Assembly: GCA_963969345.1 (NCBI GenBank)
Contig: OZ017768.1
Coordinates: forward strand, 4,364,718-4,428,717
Origin: Turbatrix aceti
Taxonomy: Eukaryota; Nematoda; Chromadorea; Rhabditida; Panagrolaimidae
DNA: 64,000 bases
Reading direction: 5' to 3'
Shown: positions 11,711 through 21,039 of the stretch, in pieces
Numbering within the stretch: the stretch's first letter is position 1
Layout of the letters: every line of letters starts with the position of its first letter
Position numbers and translations under genes: made by a program
Notes under the pieces: generated by a model
What the model was told of the DNA's origin: nothing
Seen by the model: only the letters and a program-made list of their open reading frames with translations
Database searches by the model: none

Positions 11711-12375
11711 CTGTCGTACATGCGACGTTTCTCTTCAGCGTCACGTTTTGTACGCGCCGATGGACGATCAGTTGTCTTAGCCATGAGATTCAGGTAGCTG
11801 ACCCGGTCCGCAAAGTCGGGATCCAGCTGAAAAATGGGGGCAAATACAGTATGGACAGGTGAGAACTCAGGTGACAACCAAGGATGGGTGAACAGACGTT
11901 TTTTTTTTCGGTTAAATTTTTTTTTAATTTTTTTTTAAATCGAGCGAATGCAAACACTTCTAATTGTGTTCGCAAACAAACATCGAACAAATTTTTATTT
12001 AAAAAAACCAAAAATTTGAATAACGGTCGTTTTACATTTTTTCTGGGCTAAATGTCATTTTTTGTCAAAAAAACATCGATTTCGACTCCGTTTCCTTAAC
12101 TTTAACCAAATTTTTGTTCGTTTTATCCAATTTGAAAATTTAATTTTGTTCGCAATTAAATATAAAAAACATTTGTTCGCGAACAAACAAGAATAGAAAA
12201 AATCAAAGGTAAATAATTTGTCCGCGAACAAACGCAAACATTCGCTCAACTAAACTCACGTCTTCGTAGTTGAGGATGGTCCTCGGATCGGTGCCGTTGG
12301 TGTTGGTCATGCCGCCCAGGTCCAGTGCAAGTTCCTTCTTGTTCGCCAGATTTGTCGAGGTGTGCGCAGACAATT
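11711..12375 (-). CDS. Unrecognised gene, two in-phase exons (partial)
   Basis: Two minus-strand exons with good splice sites and matching phase: 12260-12375 and 11711-11826. Together they read ...MTNTNGTDPRTILNYED then LDPDFADRVSYLNLMAKTTD and RRMYD. The first ATG is at 12308-12310, with an in-frame open stretch back to the acceptor at 12376-12378, so either an upstream coding exon or a 5' UTR exon precedes it. The downstream exon, entered in phase 2 from the donor at 11706-11710, was not identified. I do not recognise the product; it looks hydrophilic and intracellular. The 433-nt intron between the exons contains a TTCG-type repeat. Confidence 0.5.
11890..12250. repeat. TTCG/CGAA element family B, copy 1
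   Basis: A/T-rich intronic sequence with repeated TGTTCGCAAACAAACATCGA-type words and their complements (GTTCGCGAACAAACAAG near 12175, GTCCGCGAACAAACGC near 12221). It lies inside the intron 11827-12259. Ends are less clear than in other copies. Confidence 0.6.
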
Positions 12376-12939
12376 CTGAACAGACTGATAAATAAAATTT
12401 ATAAAAAAAGACAACTAAAACCGTCATTTTCAATTCAGTCACGAATACAACTTCCTAACCCCAAAAATTCCCTCTCCCAACGAGGCATGTCAAAAATTGG
12501 TGGACCGGCCCCGGGACCATGGAGGCCGGGGCCAAAAATTTTCGGCTCCCTGACATGCCTGCTCCCAACCACCCTCTGGCACGAGACCAGACCAAAAACC
12601 TGGTGCCGGTGTCGTCTGTGTCCGACTATTATACTTCCTCTCTGAGTTGCCCGGCGTCTGGCGACGTGCCTCCGGTGCGACGCGGGCGCTTCCGGTGTCT
12701 CCCGCAATTGGCCACTTTCCAGGAAGCGATCCGTTGCAATTTACCTCTCCGGCGCGCGTCCGGGGCTGCCAGGGACGTCCGTCGGAAGTCTTTTCACCCC
12801 AACAAGGCCTCCGATTTACTCTCGCTCTTCATTGGACGTGTAAATAAATTTTGCCGAAATACATGTCCTTACAAAGTGGATCAAAAGCGGGTAGGGGAGG
12901 AAGTAGGTCTTAACGGAATTGTTCACAACGCTCCCCGCA
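12376..12939. other. Intergenic between partial gene and SAR1 3' end
   Basis: Holds the SAR1 3' UTR and the 5' flank of the partial gene. A short GC-rich hairpin lies at 12483-12560. No coding exon is supported. Confidence 0.45.
12483..12560. repeat. Short GC-rich hairpin with 10-bp perfect ends
   Basis: AGGCATGTCA at 12483-12492 is the exact inverse complement of TGACATGCCT at 12551-12560, and GGCCCCGG/CCGGGGCC form an inner palindrome. It could be a minimal inverted-repeat element or a structured RNA/3'-end element. Confidence 0.6.
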
Positions 12940-14394
12940 TCAGTCAAGGTAGGGTGAGAGCCAGCGAAATCCTTCGCCGTAGCCGTGCTTCCGGATGACG
13001 CTGCACATGAAGACTTCCATCGGCCGAGAGATGAGCTCCGAGCGAGGGATGTGCGATTTGCCGGTGCAGAGTTGGCTGATGCCGAGCTGGTATTTGAGGT
13101 GGTCTTCAGACATTGCGCCTGGCTTATCGATCTTGTTGCCGAGCACGAGGACAGGCGCGTTGGCGACCTGCTCGTCCTGTAGCAGACTCATCAGCTCTTC
13201 ACGAGCCTCCGGGATGCGCTGGATGTCCGCGGCATCGACGAGGAACACGATGGCATCCACCGCCGGGAAGTAGTCTTTCCATACGCGTCTCGCTGAAAAA
13301 ATTAACAAGATTTATAAATAAAACGCGGAAAAATAAAAAAAAACGAAAAATCAGACAAGCAGAATTTTTTTCGTTAAAACAAAACAAAAAAAAACGAAAA
13401 AATCATCGTAATTAATTTCATTTCATTTTTACGAGAAAAAATACACAAAAAAAAATTCCCCTACACCCATAAAATATTCAAAAACCAGAAAAATAACCCC
13501 AAACTGGTTATCAATTTGAAAAAAAAATAATGAAACACGTTTGGTGTGTGATAAAAGCTTTTTTCCAAAAAGTTTACACGCCTAAAAAATTAAATAAAAA
13601 ATAATCGGGAAATTTATACACCTTCTATTGACAACAAAAATCAATACAAACTCCAAACTCCACATTCCGGGTGTAAAAAACTTCCGTGGTAAAATAAATC
13701 ACCCCATCAGACGACCAGACAGGCTACCCAGGTCAGCTGATTCAAAATATTATATCTACATGCGTAGGTAGTGGCGAGATTGTCAAAGTGTGCTCAACAG
13801 CAAGGATACGTGGATTAACCCGGTGCAGAGCGATCAACGAATGGATAGTAATAAAAAAAAAAAGAAAGTGATCGCACCTGCTGCATTTTTTTTAAGATAA
13901 AAGTACAAAAAAAAAGACAAACGATTGCCAGCACAAAAAATGCACAACACCGTTACCGCCGCGTGATAGGATAACCTGCACGACGAATGTATGTAATAGA
14001 AAAAAAAGTTCCACGTGCTAATGAGCGCGCAGAACAATCGTACGACTCACCTTGCTCGTGACCACCCAAATCAAAGGTTGTGAAACGGATGCCGCCGAGT
14101 GAGAGTTCTTCCGACGCTGAAAATCACCAACGATGACACATGCCTTATAAAAACAAAAAAAAACTCACTGGGATGAAGCGTAGGCATGGGTTGTGCCATG
14201 CGGTCGTCCTTCAGCATGTGCAGCAGTGTGGTCTTACCTGCGTTGTCGAGGCCGAGAAAGACCAGTTTACCCGATTTTTTGGCCAATCCTGAATCCAACC
14301 AATCATCGTCATTTTTCGTTGCAGTGCGCAAAAAAGATGACAACTCACCGAGGAAATTGAGCACTCCACTGAACCAGTCCCAGAGAAACGACAT
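12940..14394 (-). CDS. SAR1: SAR1 small GTPase (COPII coat assembly)
   Basis: Arf-family GTPase that recruits the Sec23/24 and Sec13/31 COPII layers at ER exit sites. Exons on minus: 14349-14394, 14169-14288, 14051-14116 and 12940-13292; 194 residues, the usual length. The start [16 protein letters not shown] is the family's amphipathic N-terminal helix; an in-frame Ser-rich ATG further upstream is ignored for this reason. The P-loop GLDNAGKT is at about 28-35, the switch I region reads PTLHPTSEEL, switch II DLGGHEQARRVW, and the guanine-specificity motif GNKIDKPGA is present. It ends [10 protein letters not shown], as in most SAR1 proteins. The 758-nt third intron (13293-14050) is A/T-rich with no repeat recognised. 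Confidence 0.97.
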
Positions 14395-14884
14395 GATGGA
14401 AGATAACGATGACGACGACGACGGCACTTAGCAGATAAACCAACGGATTTGTGATAAGTTAAGAGGAAGGATGGTGGATGGTAGTCGGAAGCTTATTTAT
14501 AAATTAGACAGAACGAGCGGATACTCACTCGCGTGCACGCTCGGCAGAATACCTGTAAAGAGACGTAATGCTTCGATGTGCGATGGAGCAACCAACGCGT
14601 ATCGACGCTACACGCACCACACGATAAAGAAATGCCAGTGATCTCGTGATGAAGCAGTGAAAAGTTGTGTGCTCGCGGGAGCGGGATGCAGTGTGATCGA
14701 CAGACAGAAATTGCTGCGAGCAATAGACGCATATTGCCGCGTTGTTGTTGATGCGTTTGGGCACGTTTTGCCAGAAATTGACATTTGATTCCGAAAATTT
14801 TTGAAGAAGATGAAAATCTACAGTTTGGCGAATTTCGTGCGAGGTTTGGCAAAATTTGATCGAAATGATGGGTTTTTTACAGAG

Positions 14885-15400
14885 TTGTTCAATTCGACAA
14901 TTTTCAGTGCTCGCTCTGCTCGCGCTCTTTGAGCAATTCAATTTTCCGTGCTCGCTCTGCTCATGCTCTTTGAGTTCCTAAAATTTTCGCGCTCGCTCTG
15001 CTCGCGCTCTTTTATTCTCAGATCCTCTGCTCTTGCTCTGCTCACGCTCGTGAGTTGAGCAGGAGCGAGCAATGAGCAAACATGGCTCACACAAAAAAAG
15101 TGAATTTTAAGACACAAATTCAGTCCTTTGCTAAAAGAAATACCGCATATTGCTTGGAGATACCTCCAACATCGTGTTTTTGATCGAAACTACCAGTATT
15201 TTTGTATTTGTAGCACTAAATTTATAGTGAGCAGTGCTCATTTTAAAAATTTCTCGCGCTCGCTCTGCTCGCGCTCTTTGAGCAATTCAATTTTTCGTGC
15301 TCGCTCTGCTCATGCTCATTGAGCACTCCAATTTTTCGCGCTCGCTCCGCTCGCGCTCGTGAGCTGAGCAGGAGCGAGCAGTGAGCAGGAGCAATTTGGT
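14885..15400. repeat. GCTC/GAGC array (family C)
   Basis: Repeats of GCGCTCGCTCTGCTCGCGCT with variants, separated by TTTGAGCAATTCAATTTTCC-like spacers, occur in two blocks (about 14905-15085 and 15235-15400). Each block ends in the inverted form GAGCAGGAGCGAGCA, so each can fold back. The middle part (about 15085-15235) is unrelated A/T-rich sequence. Confidence 0.75.
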
Positions 15401-15559
15401 GAGCATCGAACAACTCTGGTTTTTTATGGTTATTTTTGCATAACAGTGAATAAAATTCAATCATACATCGCGTTTTCGCTGCAGGACATCGTTTTGAATG
15501 TAATCCAGGGTTTTTCCCTTCAAGATTGGACGAACAGCCGTTTTTTTCTAATTTGTTTG

Positions 15560-15860
15560 AACAATCAAACGAGCGCGAAATTTTTTGATTATGTTCGCGA
15601 ACGAACACGAACGAACATCGAACAACTTTTTTTATACCAATTTTGCTAAATTTTGTTTTTTTTAGTAAAAAAACGAAAATAGAAAAAATTTAATTTTTGT
15701 CAAATATCATAGATTTTGATACCGTTACCCAAATTTAACTCAATTTTTGTTCGCAAACGAACGCGAACAAATAAATCGCAAAATATCTGTTCGGAAACGA
15801 ACACGAACAGGAAAAATCAAATTTGTTCGCAAACGAACGTTCAATCATTCCTGCTCGTTT
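15560..15860. repeat. TTCG/CGAA element family B, copy 2
   Basis: Words such as GTTCGCGAACGAACACGAAC and TTCGCAAACGAACGCGAACA on both sides of an A/T-rich centre. This is the only copy of the family here that is not inside an intron. Confidence 0.7.
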
Positions 15861-15962
15861 GCCTGTATGTCACCTGCACTAATTAACATAACAAGCTCGA
15901 CGCCATGTCCACGTTGGTTGTGTTGAAACAATGATGACCCGGCACAACTGACGTCACCCGGC

Positions 15963-16591
15963 ATGGCACAAAAAGACGGTTCTTACCTGGACGTCGCTCG
16001 CCACCGGGCCTGGATGATGGATCGTGCCCGGAACGACGGACAATTTTTAAGCACGGGTGTAAGCGTTGTTTTTATTTGCCGCAATCCATGCATATCGACC
16101 ACCACTTGCAGTCATCATTTGAGCCCCGGGCCCCGTGCCGCGCCGATCTGGTCCGACTGAAGCGCCTCATCGCCAAGGTCCGAGTCGCCCAGAAGCTGCA
16201 CGAGGAAGCCACGACGCTGCCCTCCCCTCCGCGACCCCGACCGGCGCCAAAACGCGATACAGCACCGGCAATACCGGCACGGACACCCGGCGTCCTGAAA
16301 CGCCAGCCAACGCGGTACAACAAACGCGTGCAGGGTCTCGTGAGCCGGATCGAAGCTGCGACCCCAGTCCAGCCGCAACACTCGGCTTCGCAGTGGCAGA
16401 TCTACAACGGCATCGTCGAGACCATCGCTCGGGCCTTTCCCGAGACGCAGCGGACGCCGGTTGCGAGGACGCTGTCGCCGATCGGGGTGCTGCACAAGGT
16501 AAAGAGTACGGTCGCTCTTTTTGAGATTTCCAGTGGCTCGAATTCCCCGTACGGTACTCACTCACCTCTGACTTCGGTCTTGAGCAACTGA
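15963..16591 (+). CDS. Unknown protein, paralogue 1 of a tandem pair
   Basis: Two exons, 15963-16058 and 16112-16591, joined in phase 0, giving 191 residues. Exon 1 encodes MAQKDGSYLDVARHRAWMMD... and exon 2 a helical segment (DLVRLKRLIAKVRVAQKLHE), a Pro/Arg-rich linker, and a second segment with RVQGLVSRIEAATP and QWQIYNGIVETIARAF. A possible donor lies at 16501, but no workable intron follows, so the frame is read through to the TGA. It shares its intron position, phase and the VxxLVxxIE...xYNxxVE pattern with the gene at 17022. No signal peptide or membrane segment. No known domain was recognised. Confidence 0.62.
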
Positions 16592-17021
16592 TAATCGCCT
16601 GATTTGTGATAAACTTGGTGGCAACTGATTTTTGGGGCCTGAAGCACACAAAGGGCCCAAATTGGGGAAAAAAGTATTTTTAAATAAAAAAAAATGAAGT
16701 AAAATAATGAAACGCATTTGCCATTAAAAAAAGCTAGACAGGCCTGAAATAACAATTTTTTGGGTAAAAAAATTATAAAAATCGTAAAATTAATCGTAAC
16801 TGATTGTTTCAAATCTTTTTTGCATGGTTCTTACAACGAAAAGGTTCTTAGAACGAATTTGAGCAGAGAAGCAAAACAATAAAATTTGAAAACAAAAATG
16901 CGTTTTCCCAATTCCAAAAAATAAACCACAGTCGTCAGATGTGAAAACCCGTAAAATTAGCATGTAGCTCTCCAACCGTCTGCTCGAAGCGTTGGCGTCG
17001 AAGCCGCAGTGACGACGCATC
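16592..17021. repeat. Intergenic with CGTAA/TTACG element family D, copy 1
   Basis: The part 16738-16870 reads AGGCCTGAAATAACAATTTT, GGGTAAAAAAATT, then CGTAAAATTAATCGTAACTG and TTCTTACAACGAAAAGG. The same order is found in elongin A and PNUTS introns. The rest is unique A/T-rich sequence. Confidence 0.65.
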
Positions 17022-17604
17022 ATGTACAACATCGGCCAGCATAGCAAAAGACGGGATGCTCCCAACAACTTCGAGCGACCATTCACTGAACGCTACTCAC
17101 TCGTAAGTGTCCTTTTTTTTGTCCAAAAAAATACCCAAGCTTTTACAGATCCCCAATTACCCTGCGTTCTGCACGCCATCGCAGGCCGAGGTCGAGCACG
17201 ACATCGAATCCCTCGGCCGAATGGTCAAGAGTGTCCGCGAAGAATGGGATATCGTCGTTCCCCACCGTGAGCCCCCTCACTGGTGCCGACCCTATGGGCC
17301 TACGGTGACGGTACGCGAGATCGTCCAGCACATAGAAACGACCTGGCGCTGGTATACGGTAAGGATGGAGCCGAGGGTGCCGCGTCGACCGCCCTGGATG
17401 GTCTACAACGAGGTCGTCGAGATGCTCCGCGTCGCCGGTAGGGTGCAGCGTCCGGCCGCTATCAGGCAACCGCCGGCGTCGCTCTCGCCGCGAAAATTGC
17501 GGCCTCAGTTTCCGGAAGAACCACCGGAACCCGTAAAAAAGTCGCGTCGAAAGTTCCGGATTTTTTCGTGCTTTGGTCGAAAGCGAAATCGCGACAACGA
17601 GTGA
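17022..17604 (+). CDS. Unknown protein, paralogue 2 of a tandem pair
   Basis: Two exons, 17022-17102 and 17149-17604, phase 0, 178 residues. Exon 1 is MYNIGQHSKRRDAPNNFERP..., exon 2 has AEVEHDIESLGRMVKSVREE, then TVREIVQHIETTWRWY and WMVYNEVVEMLRVA. The C-terminus is Pro-rich and then basic with a Cys (KFRIFSCFGRKRNRDNE), which could be a membrane-proximal or lipid-modified tail; that is a guess. An acceptor-like GCCGCAG ends 12 nt before the ATG. The match to the upstream neighbour in intron phase and in the IExx...YNxxVE block suggests local duplication followed by strong divergence. No known domain was recognised. Confidence 0.68.
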
Positions 17605-17861
17605 GATTACAGTGAGTGACCGTCTGATTACTTCCGTTTATAATTGATAACATTGAGTATGCCCATACATATCTAATTAGGGGAACAACGTGATAGAACA
17701 TTAACCGTAAAAAAAGCTGGACCTAGGAGAGGGGAAGGAGGGAGGGAGCCTGGTCCAGAGACGATTGGCTGGGAAGACGGTCGGTTGTCGATAGTCGGTG
17801 GTCGTAGGCGGGAGGCGAGGGTCGAAAGACTTGTGAATGGCACTGCTGACCAACCGATCGC

Positions 17862-19802
17862 CTAGCGACGGCTCCGTGCCTTCATCATCTTGATGGCCTT
17901 CTGCATGAGCACGCCTCGGGTCTGCGAAGCGGCTGCCGCGGCCGACGATGAACGCGATGCGGATGACTGGGATCTGGGTGCTAAAATCCGCAAAAAAACA
18001 TGAATTTAATCACCACCGCCCATCCAAACTCACCGAAACCGGAGCCGGAACGATTTCCGCCGAATCCCCCCGACGGAAAGCCACCGCCGCCACCTGGCCG
18101 TCGCTGCGCGTGTCGGGGCGGTACGTGGGTTATGAGCTTGGTGGTGAGCTGCGTGTCGCCACGGGTCTGCGTGCGGATGCGGGAGCTCAGCGAACGCAGC
18201 CTCTCCTCGTTCTCGCGCTCGTACCTCTTGTAGCACTGTCGCCACGTCTCGCCGTCCTCAAGCACCGCCTTGGGAAACTTGGCCAGGCAGTGCTTTTTCC
18301 AGAGAACATCTGTGTCGGGCTGGAACTGCTGAAACGGAGAACGATGCACCGAGTCCGACAAAGAACGGCACAAACCGGGTTGTTGTTCTCCATTCGCGCC
18401 AGCTGCTCAACTGAGCATCGTTCTAGCACGGGGCGGAAGACGTAGAAGACTGTCGGAAGGTAACAGTGGGACAGGCCTGAAATACCATTTTTTGGGTAAA
18501 AAATGAAGAAAACCGTAAAAATTCTAAAAAATTTGAAAAACGAAAACCGTGAAAAAAGCGTTTTTTCAATTTTTTTGTGTCTTACAACGAGTTTGGCACA
18601 CAAACCGTAAAATCAATCGTAACTGCCAATTTTGAGTTACGATCAATAATACTGGGTTTTTTGAATTTTTGGTGCATTTCTTACAACGAATTTGGTTCAT
18701 TTTTCATTGATCGTACCTAATTTTCCCTTAAACAATAAAAGTAAAAAAAATTGGCACAAAAACATCAATTTTTGGGGTAAAATACGATGCTGTAACCGCC
18801 AATTGTGAATTACGATCAAAACCCTGTTTTTCGTGCATTTCTTAGAACGAATTTGTCCCTCGTTAATCGTGCCTATTTTGTCCTTTGGCACAATTCCCAC
18901 TATCGTCCGCGCCTCCTCTCCTCCCCCAACTCACGTTCAACGTTTTGTAGGCAAACGGCCATAGAGAGGTCTTCGAGGCGCTCGACGGCGGTGATGCGAC
19001 GGACGTGTTTGCGCCCGGTGTACATCTTACTGGAGCGACCCTTGCGAAAGGTGCCGGCCTCGGGGTAAGACTCTTCGGCCTGTTGCTTCGGCGGCAAGGG
19101 AGAGACCGACGAACCGGAGTTTGCAGCTGGCATCGGCGATATCGATAACGCCTCTGCCGCTGCTGCTGCAGGCCCCAGTACGCGGGTGAGCGTAGGCAGC
19201 ACCACGGATTCATGAGAAGGCGGCGGGCGCTGTGGTGGAACTGACACGCGAATTTTGATTTTCTTGGGCGGCGGTGGTGGCGCGTTGAGGGCATCTTCGA
19301 ACGATACCTTGCAAGCGGCCGTGATTTCCTCGCCACCATCGTCCGCTACCCGTTTGCGAGCGGCGGCGGCATCGGAGTCCCGGTCGTCGCTCTCGCCACC
19401 GGTTGCAGCGGTGGCGTCTTCGGCGTCGGGCGCGGACTGCGCGTTTGCCAGGCGCCGCCACTTATCGACGAGGAGCCGAGCTTTTTCGCCGTACTCCGCG
19501 TGCTTGCGGAGACGGTTCACCGCCTTGCCCACGGACGTTTCGCGGAGCAGCTCCACCGACATGTCAATGCGATTCAGTTTGCCAAGCGCATGACGAATCT
19601 GAAGTCAGGGGTGGCATTAGCCGTCCAAATGCGTCTGTCCGTCTCATTTTAGGTCAAAAATGCGTATAAAACCCTCAAAAACGCATAAAATCTTCAGCTA
19701 TCAAATTTCGATTGTTTTCCGGCCACGTTGGAGCCCCTTTCTCACCTTTTCAGGATCCTTCAATTGATCGACGTACTTCAGCACCCGCTCTGCTACGCTC
19801 AT
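17862..19802 (-). CDS. ELOA: Elongin A (Pol II elongation / elongin BC-binding)
   Basis: Nuclear subunit of the elongin (SIII) complex that stimulates RNA polymerase II and can act as substrate receptor in an elongin BC-cullin ubiquitin ligase. Exons on minus: 19746-19802, 18935-19598, 18376-18476, 18034-18328 and 17862-17980; 411 residues, much shorter than vertebrate forms, mainly from a shorter middle. The TFIIS N-terminal-type domain is at about 1-75 (ALGKLNRIDMSVELLRETSV, VNRLRKH, LLVDKWRRL). The elongin A C-terminal domain includes RLEDLSMAVCLQNVE (BC-box region), FRPVLERCSVEQLARMENNNP, VLWKKHCLAKFP and ETWRQCYKRYERENEERLR. The tail is Gly/Ser-rich and ends basic (KMMKARSRR). A CAG acceptor-like site lies 11 nt upstream of the ATG. 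The intron 18477-18934 is made of family D repeat sequence. Confidence 0.9.
18470..18890. repeat. CGTAA/TTACG element family D, copy 2 (inside elongin A intron)
   Basis: Begins AGGCCTGAAATACCATTTTT and GGGTAAAAAATG, then carries two related units with CGTAACTGCCAATTTTGAGT and TTTCTTACAACGAATTTGG. On the gene's strand the first bases read TGGTATTTCAG, which is exactly the splice acceptor used for exon 18376-18476. Confidence 0.75.
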
Positions 19803-21039
19803 GTCCCCGTTCGCTGAAACGCAACGATTTTTTTCATGTAGCCATCATTCGCGGGCCCGCCAAATTCAAATTTCTCGGAATGAACCGGGCAGCAAAACAC
19901 AAAAACAAAAACAAAACAAAACAAGCAGCGCGAACAATTCATTCATTCATTCATTTGTCAGATTTGCGAAAGCACGCAACATTTTTCAGCGACAAAAAAA
20001 ACAATCGATGCACGCACAAATGCATTTTCTTCGTGCAGCTATGTCAAAACGCCAGCTGCAGCTGGCGACCCGGATTTCACCTACTACGTGCGGCGTGATG
20101 AAAGTGATAAAATAAAAGAGATACCAAGCCGGGAACTATGGCTACCACGGCAACCGAACCCTCCAAGCAAAAACCACAAACAACGCCGGCGCTGCGACAC
20201 GCGTAATTTTTCCGGTATACCACCGATTATTTTCCGCATGCTGCGCGCAGTTTTCATGTGTTGGATTGTTGAAAAACCAATATAAACCGGTGACTTCCGC
20301 CGCGGCGATTGCGATCGTTTCCTCGACTGCTCCCCCGATGCCACGTGCACTCCGGTGGATGTTCAATAAAATTATTTGTTTGTTCGTTGCTGTATTTCGA
20401 GAGACCCTTTCTTTTACTATCCCCGTGTTTTCCCCGACACCACCCACGTTGATTGTCCCTTTTTGCAATCAATCGACTGTGAATTCAACCTTTTTATCAG
20501 CAACAAAGGTGAATGAAAAATAATAATAAGAAACATTCGTGTACACAACCCAAAAACGCATTACAAGTGTAGTGTGAACGATCGGTCGACCCCGGTTATT
20601 TCCAGGGGTCCACCAACCAATTTTCAAGCAACGGGGAAGGAGAAAAAATGAAACAAACGTGATTGCTGGCCGGCAAGAGGCAAAAGCGCTTAGGTCGTGC
20701 CCTCGGGGGGCAACGCTGAAATTAGGGGGATGAGGGACAATAAAAATTATTTTAAAATTGTGCATTATCTTTTAAGCTTAAATTTGAAGGATCCGAAAGT
20801 ACAAAAACAACAGTTATCTGACAAACAAATTTCTCTGTTAGCCGTTTTTTACACCGGACTGAAAAATGAATGGAACATGGCTGCGGAGCCCGTGACGCAA
20901 ACTAACCCATTATTTTGTCTGGGATTGCATTGCATCGACAGACAGACATTAATCATATTTAGGATAGAAAACAACAAGAGACATAGGAAATAACGGATAA
21001 AAAATGGTTTCATTTGCAACGTACCCCCACTCACGACAG
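19803..21039. other. Intergenic between elongin A start and PNUTS stop
   Basis: 1.24 kb between two minus-strand genes. It includes an acceptor-like site for elongin A at 19814-19816 and A/T-rich sequence. Several open frames are present but none shows exon structure or a recognisable product. It should contain the elongin A promoter and the PNUTS 3' UTR. Confidence 0.45.

Larger units (their letters stand above)
14395..15962. other. Divergent intergenic region with two repeat arrays
   Basis: Lies between SAR1 (minus) and the unknown gene at 15963 (plus). 14395-14880 has no recognised feature and presumably holds the SAR1 promoter. 14885-15400 is a GCTC/GAGC array and 15560-15860 is a TTCG/CGAA element. 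Confidence 0.5.

Noticed and set aside
16501..16531. Possible intron in the first tandem paralogue (GTAAAG...TTCCAG)
   Set aside because: It would be 31 nt, shorter than any other intron here; reading through gives an ordinary stop at 16589-16591.
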